A program made the translations under genes and the position numbers. The notes under the pieces were generated by a model, which saw only the letters and a list, made by a program, of their open reading frames with translations, made no database searches and had not been told where the DNA came from. Positions 17,974-25,669 of a stretch of DNA of 64,000 nucleotides are shown piece by piece. The DNA is from Conyzicola lurida (GTDB lineage Bacteria > Actinomycetota > Actinomycetes > Actinomycetales > Microbacteriaceae). Where the stretch lies: contig NZ_JACHMJ010000001.1 of assembly GCF_014204935.1 (NCBI RefSeq), forward strand, positions 62,001 through 126,000, in the 5' to 3' direction. Numbering within the stretch: the stretch's first letter is position 1; each line of letters begins with the position of its first letter.

Positions 17974-18801
17974 GTGAGCACACCGACCCCGCGCCCGGCG
18001 CGCCCCCAGACCGTTCTGTCCGTCGTCCGCACCGAATGGGTCACCCCGCAGCTGGTACGCGTGATCGCCGGCGGTCCCGAGTTCGCGAACCTCGGCCTCA
18101 ACGAGTTCACCGACAAGTACAGCAAGCTCGTCTTCGTCAAGCCCGAGCTCGGCATCGAGCCGCCCTACGACGTGCCGGCGCTGCGCGAGACGCTCGCCCA
18201 GGACGACTGGCCGGTCGTTCGCACGTACACGATCCGTCGGGTGGATGTCGCGAACGAACAGCTCGCGATCGACTTCGTGGTGCACGGCACCGAGGGTGTC
18301 GCCGGACCCTGGGCCGCCTCTGCCCAACCGGGCGACCCGGTCGTGCTCGCCGGAATCGGCGGCGCGTACGCCCCCGCCGACGACACCGACTGGCACGTCT
18401 TCGTCGGCGACGAGTCGGCGCTGCCCGCCATCTCCTCCGCCCTCGAGGTGCTGCCTGCCGATGCCGCCGGTGTCGCCTACCTCGAGGTGCACGACGACAG
18501 CGACGTGCAGCTGCTGGCAGTGCCCGACAACGTGCTCGTCAACTGGATTGTGCGCGGCGACGACGACCGTCGCCCCGAAACACTCGCCGAGGCAGTGCTC
18601 GCCGGTGTCTGGCCGGATGACGCCAGGGTGCAGGTCTTCGCGCACGGGGAGCGCGAGTCGATGAAGGCGGTGCGAGCCGCGCTCGCCGCCCGCGGCATCC
18701 CGCGCGCCAACTTCTCGCTCTCGGGTTACTGGGCGCACGGACGCACCGAGGACAAGTTCCAGGCCGAGAAGCGCGAGCCCATCGGCAAGATCGCCGACTG
18801 A
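17974..18801 (+). CDS. Siderophore-interacting protein (FAD-dependent ferric-siderophore reductase)
   Basis: 275 residues. The FAD-binding domain shows RTYTIRRVD (RxYTxR motif, about residue 85) and the VVHGTEGVAGPWAASAQPGDPV segment that contacts the flavin. The NAD(P)H-binding half has FVGDESALPAISSALEVLP, and the C-terminus has NFSLSGYWAHGRTED, the conserved SIP ending. The family releases iron from ferric siderophores in the cytoplasm using NAD(P)H. GTG 17974 is chosen; an in-frame TTG lies four codons upstream. No siderophore importer is adjacent. Confidence 0.92.
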   Translation: MSTPTPRPARPQTVLSVVRTEWVTPQLVRVIAGGPEFANLGLNEFTDKYSKLVFVKPELGIEPPYDVPALRETLAQDDWPVVRTYTIRRVDVANEQLAIDFVVHGTEGVAGPWAASAQPGDPVVLAGIGGAYAPADDTDWHVFVGDESALPAISSALEVLPADAAGVAYLEVHDDSDVQLLAVPDNVLVNWIVRGDDDRRPETLAEAVLAGVWPDDARVQVFAHGERESMKAVRAALAARGIPRANFSLSGYWAHGRTEDKFQAEKREPIGKIAD

Positions 18802-18809
18802 GGAGCGGG

Positions 18810-20003
18810 TCAGCAGTCCGACGCCACCGTTTCGCCGTTCTGAATGCGGGCGAACCAGTCGAGCACCGGCTCGAGAGCGCCGACCGCGGTTTCGCCGTGC
18901 CCGAGCGACGATAGTGACAGGTAGCCGACCGTCTCGCCCGCCGCGCATGCCCGGTCGGTGTACGCGCGGGTCACGGCGGGATCGACGAGCGTGTCCTGCT
19001 CGCCCTGCGCGATAAACACGGGGACGCCGATGGCGGTCGCGCCGGGTGAATTGTCGGCGAGAATGCCCGCCCACGGTTCGACCTCGCGCGGGTCGGCGGC
19101 GAAGTAGCCGCCGAGCAGGGGAGTGGCGAGCGCCTCGAGTTCGCTCTCCTGCGACGAGCAGAGCCCGGCCACCCGCGGAACTGCGGCCACGGCCGCCGCG
19201 GTCAGGATCGTCGACAGCTCGGCACCGCGGTGCGCGTAGGCCGAGGAGTAGGCGTCGAGCGCGTACGCCGAGAGCGCGAGTGCGGCCGGGTCCTCGACGC
19301 CCGAGGCGAAGAGCGCGGCGAGGTCGGTGGGCGGCGCGGCGGCCGCGACCCCGCGCAGCGTGAGGTCGGGCGCGTACTCGGCGGCGAGCTGGCCGGCGAA
19401 CAGTGCCGCGTGTGCGCCCTGCGAGAAGCCCCAGAGGTAGAGGTCGTGGCTCGCGCCGGTCTCGGGCAGGGCACGGGCGGCTCGGGCCGCATCGAGCACG
19501 TTCGCACCCTCCGTCGCGCCGACGAGATACGAGCCGGGGCCTGCCGCTCCCAGGCCGGAGTAGTCGGTCGCGGCGACGACGGCGCCGGCGTCGAGCAGCT
19601 CGCGCAGCCCGAGGATCTGGTCGAAGGGCGACTCGCTGAGCGACGGCGCGCAGGCGACGGCGGCGCCCGTCGTCGGGTGTCCCCACGACACGATGGGCCG
19701 GCCGAACATCGGGGCGGGCGAGTCCGGCGCGATGACCAGACCCGAGACGAGGATGTCGCTGCCGACCGCATCGGTGGAGTGGTACAGCACGCGCCATGCG
19801 TTCGACCCCTCCGGCGCGTCCTCGACCGGCTCGGACCGCACAATCTCGCCGGGTTCCCCGTGCGGCAGCGGGTCGGGCAGCTCGTAGAAGGTGTCGGCGA
19901 TCGCGGGTGATGCCGGTTCGGGGTCGACGGCGCTGCAGCCCGCGAGGAGCACCGCCGCGGCGACGGCGACGGCGAGAGCGCCTCGGGTCCGCGGTGCTGT
20001 CAT
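18810..20003 (-). CDS. Secreted lipoprotein lipase of the fungal-LIP-like family
   Basis: 397 residues. An N-terminal lipoprotein signal (TRGALAVAVAAAVLLAGC) has the lipobox LAGC, so the enzyme should be anchored outside the membrane. The alpha/beta-hydrolase core contains the nucleophile elbow WGFSQGAHAA, an ATDYSGLGAAGPGSYLVG oxyanion region, the acid region FIAQGEQDTLVDP and a late His in SLGHGETAV. This arrangement is typical of secretory lipases resembling the Candida LIP family. It hydrolyses acyl esters. It ends 8 bp from the convergent siderophore gene. Confidence 0.85.
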   Translation of the reverse strand: MTAPRTRGALAVAVAAAVLLAGCSAVDPEPASPAIADTFYELPDPLPHGEPGEIVRSEPVEDAPEGSNAWRVLYHSTDAVGSDILVSGLVIAPDSPAPMFGRPIVSWGHPTTGAAVACAPSLSESPFDQILGLRELLDAGAVVAATDYSGLGAAGPGSYLVGATEGANVLDAARAARALPETGASHDLYLWGFSQGAHAALFAGQLAAEYAPDLTLRGVAAAAPPTDLAALFASGVEDPAALALSAYALDAYSSAYAHRGAELSTILTAAAVAAVPRVAGLCSSQESELEALATPLLGGYFAADPREVEPWAGILADNSPGATAIGVPVFIAQGEQDTLVDPAVTRAYTDRACAAGETVGYLSLSSLGHGETAVGALEPVLDWFARIQNGETVASDC

Positions 20004-20065
20004 CCCGTCATTGTGGCGGCCGCGCGGGGCGCAGGGCAAACACGGCAACCGCTTCTCCGCCGTAT

Positions 20066-20092
20066 CCGTGGCCGCCTATCGTGGCCGGATGG
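20066..20092 (+). repeat. 27-bp duplicated leaderless promoter, copy 1
   Basis: The 27 bases at 20066-20092 are identical to 20556-20582. They contain TATCGT (20077-20082) as a -10 and end in the ATG of the downstream gene, so both neighbouring genes start from the same sequence. Confidence 0.75.
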
Positions 20093-20463
20093 CGCTTCCC
20101 CTCCGGTTCCGGGTGATCCAGCTGCTCTGGGCGGCCGGGTTCCTCGTCGGCACCACGACGCACATCGCCGATCTGGTGACCGGGGGACCCGACGTCTACG
20201 CGGGGTATCCCGAGGGTGCGCGGTTGTTCTGGGTGGCGCTCACCGTGCTCGACCCGCTCACCGTCGTGCTCGTCCTCCTGCGGAAGCGCGCCGGCATCGC
20301 GCTCGGCGCCGCGGTGATGATCGCCGACGTGTCGGTGAACCTGACGGTCGCCGCGACCATCGGCGGGTTCGGCGCGTTCGGGCTCGTGAACCAGACGGTC
20401 TTCTGCGTCTTCGTGCTGGCCACGGCGTACCCCCTGTGGCGCGTTTTCGCCATGCCACGCTGA
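20089..20463 (+). CDS. Four-helix small membrane protein
   Basis: 124 residues with four hydrophobic segments (about 8-26, 45-62, 67-87 and 95-116). Length and layout resemble small DoxX-like or unassigned actinobacterial membrane proteins; I cannot name a family. ATG 20089 lies 7 bp after a -10, giving a leaderless message. The stop codon falls in the loop of a long hairpin. Confidence 0.65.
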   Translation: MALPLRFRVIQLLWAAGFLVGTTTHIADLVTGGPDVYAGYPEGARLFWVALTVLDPLTVVLVLLRKRAGIALGAAVMIADVSVNLTVAATIGGFGAFGLVNQTVFCVFVLATAYPLWRVFAMPR

Positions 20464-20482
20464 GGTGGCATAGCGAAAACGC
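20441..20482 (+). terminator. Hairpin enclosing the stop codon of the small membrane protein gene
   Basis: An 18-base arm (20441-20458, starting GCGTTTTCGC) pairs with 20465-20482 with one mismatch. The loop holds TGA (20461-20463). The left arm is therefore coding (ending RVFAMPR). Confidence 0.7.
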
Positions 20483-20555
20483 GGATCCCTGTCGCGCGTC
20501 GGCCCGCGGCATTGTGCGTGCGAGGTCAGGGGACGGCAAGGCCTCGGCGCCCAGC

Positions 20556-20582
20556 CCGTGGCCGCCTATCGTGGCCGGATGG
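20556..20582 (+). repeat. 27-bp duplicated leaderless promoter, copy 2
   Basis: Identical to 20066-20092. TATCGT (20567-20572) should drive a leaderless message from ATG 20579 of the DUF72 gene. Confidence 0.75.
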
Positions 20583-21307
20583 TCACGCGCATCGGCACCT
20601 CCGGCTGGAGCTACGACCACTGGGACGGTGTGCTCTACCGCCCGGGTCTGCCCGCCCGCGACCGACTGGCCGCCTACGTCGAGCGCTTCGACACGGTCGA
20701 GCTCAACGCGAGCTTCTACCGCTGGCCGCGGGAGTCGAGCTTCGCGAGCTGGCGGCGCCGACTGCCCGACGGGTTCGCGCTCTCGGTGAAGGCGCCGCGC
20801 GGCCTCACCCACGCGAAGAAGCTCTACGCGCCCGAGGTGTGGATCGACCGCATAGCCCGCTGCTGGCACGAGTTGGGCGACAGACGCGCGGTGCTGCTCG
20901 TGCAGCTGCCGCCGGGCATGCCGCGCGACGACGCCCGGCTCGACTACTTCCTCGGGGCGCTGCCCGACTGGATCCGCGTCGCGGTGGAGTTTCGGCACGA
21001 GAGCTGGCACGTCGAGGACGTGTTCCGCCTGCTCGAGCGGCACGGCGCGGCCTACTGTGTCATCAGCGGCGCCGACCTGCCCTGCATCCTGCGGGCCACC
21101 GCGCCGTTCGTGTACCTGCGGCTGCACGGTCCCGATCAGCACTCGCTCTACGGCGGCAGCTACTCCGACCAGGATCTCGCCTGGTGGGCCGACCGCATCC
21201 ACGAGTGGGAGGCATCCGGCCACGAGGTTTTCGCCTACTTCAACAACGACGGCGGGGGCAACGCGGTGCGCAACGCGCAGACCCTGCGGCACCTCGTGGG
21301 TCCCTGA
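20579..21307 (+). CDS. DUF72 (YecE-like) protein
   Basis: 242 residues with the TIM-barrel-like DUF72 fold: N-terminal RIGTSGWSYDHWDGVLYRPG, then ERFDTVELNASFYRWP, FALSVKAPRGLTHAKKL, VAVEFRHESWH and FVYLRLHGPD, and near the end HEVFAYFNNDGGGNAVRNA. All these blocks are standard for the family. The molecular function is not established. The ATG at 20579 follows a promoter identical to that of the preceding gene. The TGA stop is provided by a family A repeat. Confidence 0.9.
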   Translation: MVTRIGTSGWSYDHWDGVLYRPGLPARDRLAAYVERFDTVELNASFYRWPRESSFASWRRRLPDGFALSVKAPRGLTHAKKLYAPEVWIDRIARCWHELGDRRAVLLVQLPPGMPRDDARLDYFLGALPDWIRVAVEFRHESWHVEDVFRLLERHGAAYCVISGADLPCILRATAPFVYLRLHGPDQHSLYGGSYSDQDLAWWADRIHEWEASGHEVFAYFNNDGGGNAVRNAQTLRHLVGP

Positions 21308-21321
21308 GCCTGTCGACGGGC
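21301..21321 (+). repeat. Family A hairpin repeat at the DUF72 stop codon
   Basis: TCCCT, core GAGCCTGTCGA (21306-21316), then CGGGCC; the CCC/GGG stem is shorter than in other copies. The stop TGA (21305-21307) lies across the stem-core border. Confidence 0.65.
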
Positions 21322-21336
21322 CGCCACAATAGACGA

Positions 21337-22575
21337 ATGACCCCGCTCGCCACCGTCGTGCGCACGCCAAGCGCCGTCTACCTGCTCGGCACCTCCTTGG
21401 TCGGCCGCCTCCCGAGCGCGATGGCCGCCCTCGCGATCGTGCAGCTCGTGCGTCTGCAGGGTGGCGACTACGCGCTCGCCGGCGCCATGACCGCGGTGTA
21501 CATCGTCTCGGGCGCCGTCGGCCAGCCGCTTCTGAGCCGCTGGGTCGACCGCGCGGGGCAGACGCTCGTGCTCGTCGTCTCGGCCGTGGTCAGCTCGCTC
21601 TCCTTCGCCGCGGTCGCGCTCTTCGCGGGGGACGCTCCCGCGCTCGCCTTGGTGGGCGCGGTGCTCGCCGGGTTCTTCGCCCCGCCCCTGGAGCCGTCGC
21701 TGCGTGCGCTCTGGCCGCGCATCGTCGCCCCCGGCGCACCGCTCAAGGCCGCGTTCAGCCTCGACGCCGGCGCGCAGGAAGTCATCTTCATCGTCGGGCC
21801 GTTGCTCACGGTGCTCGGCATCTCGGCCTTCGGGGCCACCGGCAACGTGCTGTTCGCCGCGGCACTCGGCCTCGTCGGCACCGTCGCCTTCGCGCTGAAC
21901 CGGGTGTCGCGCACGACGGGCGCATCCGCCCCCGGCACTGCTCCTCGCCGGTCGCCGGTGACGAATGCGGGCTTCCGGCGCCTGGTGGCGTTCACCTTCG
22001 GGGTGGGTGTTCCGGTAGGGGTTCTCACGATCTCGGTCACGGTGTTCGGCGAGAACCACGGCGTCGACGGATTCGCCGGCTGGGCGCTCGCCGCCAACGC
22101 GTTCGGCGCCCTCGCGGGGGCGACGGCTCTCGCGCTGCGTCCGCTGCGCCGCGAGCCGCAGCGCCTGCTCGCGCTGTGCGGCCTGTCGCTCGCGGTCGGC
22201 TACCTGCCGCTCGCGCTCGCCGACCTGCCGCCCGCGGTCTGGCTGGCGCTCGCCGTCGTGGCGGGGTTCATGCTGCCGCCGACTCTGGCGCAGGTGTTCG
22301 AGACCGTGCCGCGCGTCAGCGACAGCGGTGCTCTCACGGAGGCAAACGCCTGGGTCGTGAGCGCGATGAGCGTGGGTGTGGCGGCGGGCACGCTCGGCGG
22401 CGGCCTCGTGGCCGGCATCGACGCGGCAGTGCCGGTCATGGTGCTTTGCGGCTCGGCCCTCACGGCGGCGCTCGCCCTGCTCGTGCTCCCGTCGCGCATG
22501 CGTCCGGTCGCCGAGCCTGCTGCGGTCGCTGAGCCTGTCGAAGCGACATCCCTCCCAGAATCGAGCCAAGCGTGA
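21337..22575 (+). CDS. Major facilitator superfamily transporter
   Basis: 412 residues with about twelve helices. The first half has the motif-A-like loop QPLLSRWVDRAGQTLVL between helices 2 and 3, and a central cytoplasmic loop (about residues 188-212, RVSRTTGASAPGTAPRRS) separates the two halves. The second half starts at FRRLVAFTFGVGVPVGVL. Substrate is unknown, but the closest style is the small-drug/multidrug exporter group. The last residues (AEPVEATSLPES) are encoded by an inserted family A repeat. Stop and next start overlap by 4 bp (GTGA), so it is co-transcribed with the adenosine deaminase gene. Confidence 0.85.
   Translation: MTPLATVVRTPSAVYLLGTSLVGRLPSAMAALAIVQLVRLQGGDYALAGAMTAVYIVSGAVGQPLLSRWVDRAGQTLVLVVSAVVSSLSFAAVALFAGDAPALALVGAVLAGFFAPPLEPSLRALWPRIVAPGAPLKAAFSLDAGAQEVIFIVGPLLTVLGISAFGATGNVLFAAALGLVGTVAFALNRVSRTTGASAPGTAPRRSPVTNAGFRRLVAFTFGVGVPVGVLTISVTVFGENHGVDGFAGWALAANAFGALAGATALALRPLRREPQRLLALCGLSLAVGYLPLALADLPPAVWLALAVVAGFMLPPTLAQVFETVPRVSDSGALTEANAWVVSAMSVGVAAGTLGGGLVAGIDAAVPVMVLCGSALTAALALLVLPSRMRPVAEPAAVAEPVEATSLPESSQA
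22525..22547 (+). repeat. Family A hairpin repeat inside the MFS gene 3' end
   Basis: GTCGCT (22525-22530), core GAGCCTGTCGA (22531-22541), AGCGAC (22542-22547): perfect 6-bp stem with a sequence different from the CGGGTT/AACCCG type. A partial copy (GGTCGCCGAGCCTG) precedes it at 22506-22519. It is translated in frame as AEPVEAT. Confidence 0.75.
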
Positions 22576-23633
22576 TCTCCTACCCCGACTACCTCCGCCT
22601 GCTGCCGAAGACCGAGCTGCACTGCCACTTCGTCTCCACGATGCAGCCGGCCCGGCTGCTCGAGCTCGCGGACAAGAACAACGTCGCCCTCGCGTCGCGC
22701 GACATCGACACGCTCCTCGACTCGGACAACCTGCTCGACTTCCTGGCGCTGTTCAACGCCGCCCACGACGTGCTCGTGACGGGCGACGACCTCGCCCAGC
22801 TCGCCTACGACGGCGTGCGCGACGCGGTCGCCGAGGGCAACCTGCGCTACCGCGAGACGTTCATCAACCCGCAGAACTTCCCGGGGCGCAGCTACGCCGA
22901 CGTGGTCGACCCGATCCTCGACGGACTTCGCGCGGCCGAGGTCGATCTCGGCGTCGGGTTCGGCTTGGTCGTCGCGATCAACCGCAACCTCGGGGCGAGC
23001 TCGGCGACCGAGCTGGTGCAGACCGTGATCGACAACCCGCGCGACGGCGTCTTCGGCATCGGCCAGGACGACCTCTCGCCCGACGGTACCGAGAGCCCCG
23101 GCGCCTGGGTCGACGCCTACGCGCTGGCCGGACGCCACGGTCTCCAACGCACCGCCCACGTGGGGGAGACACTCGCGGCCGATCCCCGCGGCATCCTCGT
23201 CGCCCTCGACGATCTCGGCTGCGAACGCATCGACCACGGCTACCGCAGCGTCGACGACCCCGAGGTCTTCGCCCGCCTGCTCGACTCGCAGGTGCCGATC
23301 ACGTGCACGCCGCACTCGACGCGCGTGCTCAGCGGCTGGCAGTTCGGGCCGGAACACCGCATCGCGCGCATGATCGCCGGCGGCCTCAACGTGACTCTCT
23401 CGACCGACGACGCGGTGTTCTTCCGCACCGACATCGGCCGCGAGTACACCGACGTACTCCCCGCCATGGGCTTCGGGCCGGATGCCGCCAAACAGATCTC
23501 CCTCGCCGGTGCGAGCGCCGCGTGGTGCGAGCCGGGCCAACGGTCCCGGCTCGAGGCCGCGTTCCGGGCCGAGCACCTCGCCCTCGACGCGCTGCTAGCG
23601 GGTGAGCCTGTCGAAGCCTCGCCGCCCGGATGA
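22572..23633 (+). CDS. Adenosine deaminase family protein
   Basis: 353 residues. Metal and catalytic residues are placed as in the amidohydrolase fold: ELHCHF (HxH, about residues 16-18), RTAHVGET (His-x-x-Glu, about 195-200), CERIDHGYR, and STDDAVFF (Asp pair near 278). These hydrolytically convert adenosine to inosine in purine salvage; a change of substrate (adenine, modified adenosines) cannot be excluded because the usual HLDGS after HxH is replaced by HFVST. Overlap with the upstream MFS permease by 4 bp suggests nucleoside or base uptake as that partner's role. The C-terminus GEPVEASPPG derives from a family A repeat. Confidence 0.87.
   Translation: MISYPDYLRLLPKTELHCHFVSTMQPARLLELADKNNVALASRDIDTLLDSDNLLDFLALFNAAHDVLVTGDDLAQLAYDGVRDAVAEGNLRYRETFINPQNFPGRSYADVVDPILDGLRAAEVDLGVGFGLVVAINRNLGASSATELVQTVIDNPRDGVFGIGQDDLSPDGTESPGAWVDAYALAGRHGLQRTAHVGETLAADPRGILVALDDLGCERIDHGYRSVDDPEVFARLLDSQVPITCTPHSTRVLSGWQFGPEHRIARMIAGGLNVTLSTDDAVFFRTDIGREYTDVLPAMGFGPDAAKQISLAGASAAWCEPGQRSRLEAAFRAEHLALDALLAGEPVEASPPG
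23604..23614 (+). repeat. Family A core inside the adenosine deaminase 3' end
   Basis: Core GAGCCTGTCGA is intact; the flanks (GCGGGT and AGCCTC) no longer pair well, suggesting a decayed copy. It is translated in frame as EPVEA, the same peptide as in the MFS gene. Confidence 0.6.
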
Positions 23634-23690
23634 CGCGGGGTCATCCGCGCGCCCGACGCGGGCCGCGCAGCCGGCTGCGAGTATCGGAAA

Positions 23691-24326
23691 GTGCCACCGA
23701 GATCCCGCCCCGCCGCTGCGCTCGTTTCCGCCGTCATCGTCGCGCTCGTCGCGGTCGCCGCGGGATCGCTGACCCCGTTCGGCCAGCAGTACCTGCCCGA
23801 GTGGCTGAGCTCGCTCGCGAACTCGTCGGGCAGTTGGACGATGATCGGGCTCCTCGCCGTGTACCTCTCGCGGGCGCGCGGGTTTGTCGCGGCGATCCTC
23901 GGTATCGCGGCGCTGCTCCTGCTCAACGAGACCTACGCCGCCGTGTCGACGGCGCGCGGGTATCCGTACGCGGGAGGACTGGCGAGCGAGTGGACCTACG
24001 TCGCCGCGGTCGCCGGCCCGATCGTGGGGCTGGCGGCGTCATGGCTGCGCTCGTCGCGGCCGGTTCTCGTCGCACTCGCCGTGGCCGTGCCGAGCGCGGT
24101 GCTGATCGGCGAGGGTGTGTACGGGTTGATCCTCATCGCCGACAGCACGAGCCCGGTCTACTGGTGGCTGCAGATCGTGGGCGGCGCCGTGTTCGTCACG
24201 GTCGTCTCCGTCCGGAAGCTCCGGCGGCCCGGAGTCATCGCGCTGGCGGCCGCGCTGACCGTCGTCGGCGCGGCCGTGTTCTACGCGTTCTACGCCGTCT
24301 GGCTCCCGGCGCTGATCGGCGCCTGA
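23691..24326 (+). CDS. Integral membrane protein, unknown function
   Basis: 211 residues with about six to seven hydrophobic helices (about 9-27, 49-60, 64-82, 100-118, 124-146, 155-172 and 180-203). Pro, Gly and Ala are abundant, and there are few charged residues outside RSSRP and RKLRRP loops. I do not recognise a named family, though small unassigned actinobacterial membrane proteins of this length are common. GTG 23691 follows GTATCGG, a possible leaderless -10. The next small gene begins 42 bp later. Confidence 0.65.
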   Translation: MPPRSRPAAALVSAVIVALVAVAAGSLTPFGQQYLPEWLSSLANSSGSWTMIGLLAVYLSRARGFVAAILGIAALLLLNETYAAVSTARGYPYAGGLASEWTYVAAVAGPIVGLAASWLRSSRPVLVALAVAVPSAVLIGEGVYGLILIADSTSPVYWWLQIVGGAVFVTVVSVRKLRRPGVIALAAALTVVGAAVFYAFYAVWLPALIGA

Positions 24327-24367
24327 CGCACTGGCGCATCCCGGTCGGCGGTGGCAGGGTGGTCGGC

Positions 24368-24622
24368 ATGGGACCCCTGATCGCCGTCGCGCTGGGCGCC
24401 ACCGGCGTGGTGCTCTTCTTCGTTCCGGCGCTCGTCAAGGCCGATACCCGACGCCGCCGTCGCACCGACCCGCGCTACCGGCCGATGGGGTCGTTCGGCG
24501 TCGTGGACGAGCTGTTCCACCCGACCGCGTACTCGGCGTTCCAGGAGGCCGAGGCCGAGCAGGAGCTGCCCGCGCCGGCCCCGTCCCCGGGCGACCTCCC
24601 TCGCCGCCGCACGGGCCGGTGA
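24368..24622 (+). CDS. Small single-pass membrane protein
   Basis: 84 residues. One N-terminal helix (LIAVALGATGVVLFFVPAL) is followed by a basic cytoplasmic stretch (KADTRRRRRTDPRYRP), then a conserved-looking GSFGVVDELFHPTAYSAFQEAEAEQE and a Pro-rich tail. Related small proteins with the FGxxDExFHPxA pattern occur in Microbacteriaceae as unknowns. The ATG is the only good start. Function unknown. Confidence 0.65.
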   Translation: MGPLIAVALGATGVVLFFVPALVKADTRRRRRTDPRYRPMGSFGVVDELFHPTAYSAFQEAEAEQELPAPAPSPGDLPRRRTGR

Positions 24623-24640
24623 TCCGCTCCCATTCCCCGT

Positions 24641-24712
24641 CGACAGGATGCCGCGGCCGGTGCCGCGCAGCTCGTCCTGTCGGACGTGCGTCACGGGCAT
24701 TCGGTCCTGTCG
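24641..24712. repeat. Intergenic repeat family B, copy 3
   Basis: Left unit CGACAGGATG (24641-24650), R1 CGTCCTGTCG (24673-24682) and R2 CGGTCCTGTCG (24702-24712), again about 30 bp after R1. It lies between two convergent genes and also contains the GGATGCCGCG 10-mer (24646). Confidence 0.65.
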
Positions 24713-24724
24713 ACGAGCGCGGGG

Positions 24725-25597
24725 CTACCGCAGAGTAGCGGTAGCCGCCTCCCGCACCGCCTCCGCCACCCGGTCCAGCGTCGCCGACCGCAGCTGCCAC
24801 TGCTGCCAGTAGAGCGCCACGTCGGTCGCGTCGCCGGCGGGGTCCAGCTCGACGAGCCGGTCCGATGCCTGCAGGTCGGGGATCATGCCCCAGCCGAGAC
24901 CGAGTTCCACGGCCCGCACGAAGTCGGCCGACGACGGCACGAACTGGCGCGGGGGATCGGCCCGCCGTCGCCCGGCCCGCCGGAGGAACGCGTCCTGCAG
25001 GTCGTCCTTCGTGTCGAAGACCACGACCGGCGCGACGGCCAGGGCCGCGGGCGTCGCGCCCTCGGGGAACCAGCGCGCGGCGAACTCCGCGCTGCAGCGG
25101 GCGCGGTACCGCATCGTGCCGAGCCGCGACGAGGTGCAGCCCTGGATCGGCCGGGCGACCGCGGTCACCGCCGCCATCACCGCACCCGAGCGGAGAAGCG
25201 CGGTGGTGTGGTCCTGGTCGTCGAGGTGCAAGTCGAACACGGTGCCCGGCGGCAGCGCAGCGAGGGCGGGGAGGATCCACGTGGCGAGCGAGTCGGCGTT
25301 GACGGCGATCGGCACGCTCGCCGGGCGGCCGTCGTCGAGCTCGTCGCCGAGTTCGCGGTGCGTGTCGGCGGTGAGGATCTCGATCTGGCGCGCCAACCGC
25401 AGCACCGCCTGCCCCGACTCGGTCACCTCCACGGGCTTGGTGCGCTGCAGCAGCACGCTGCCCACCGCCGACTCGAGCGCCTTGATGCGCTGGCTCACGG
25501 CCGAGGGCGTGACGTGCAGCCGCCGGGCCGCCGCCTCGAAGGTGCCCTCGGAGACGGTCACGCTGAGCGCACGGAGCTGGGAGAGGTCGAATTCCAT
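24725..25597 (-). CDS. lysG: LysR-family regulator of ArgP/LysG type
   Basis: 290 residues. The N-terminal winged helix (LSQLRALSVTVSEGTFEAAARRLHVTPSAVSQRIKALESAVGSVLLQRTKPVEVTESGQAVLRLARQ, first 70 residues) is the LysR DNA-binding domain; the VLLQRTKPVEVTESG string is characteristic of the ArgP/LysG branch. The remainder is the two-lobed effector domain. It diverges from a lysE-type exporter gene with 72 bp between starts. In Corynebacterium LysG activates lysE when basic amino acids accumulate, so the same role is inferred here. An inverted repeat lies next to its start. Confidence 0.88.
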   Translation of the reverse strand: MEFDLSQLRALSVTVSEGTFEAAARRLHVTPSAVSQRIKALESAVGSVLLQRTKPVEVTESGQAVLRLARQIEILTADTHRELGDELDDGRPASVPIAVNADSLATWILPALAALPPGTVFDLHLDDQDHTTALLRSGAVMAAVTAVARPIQGCTSSRLGTMRYRARCSAEFAARWFPEGATPAALAVAPVVVFDTKDDLQDAFLRRAGRRRADPPRQFVPSSADFVRAVELGLGWGMIPDLQASDRLVELDPAGDATDVALYWQQWQLRSATLDRVAEAVREAATATLR

Positions 25598-25598
25598 G

Positions 25599-25613
25599 AT
25601 TAGCAATGCTAAT
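25599..25613. promoter_or_regulatory. Inverted repeat in the lysG-lysE intergenic region
   Basis: ATTAGC-AAT-GCTAAT, perfect 6-3-6 dyad, immediately upstream of the lysG start and 57 bp upstream of lysE. Position and AT content against a GC-rich background fit the LysG binding site. Confidence 0.65.
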
Positions 25614-25669
25614 GGTGCGTAAGTATCCGTAGCTGGACTGTTCGGTCGCGGCATCCGTACCGTGGGTCT

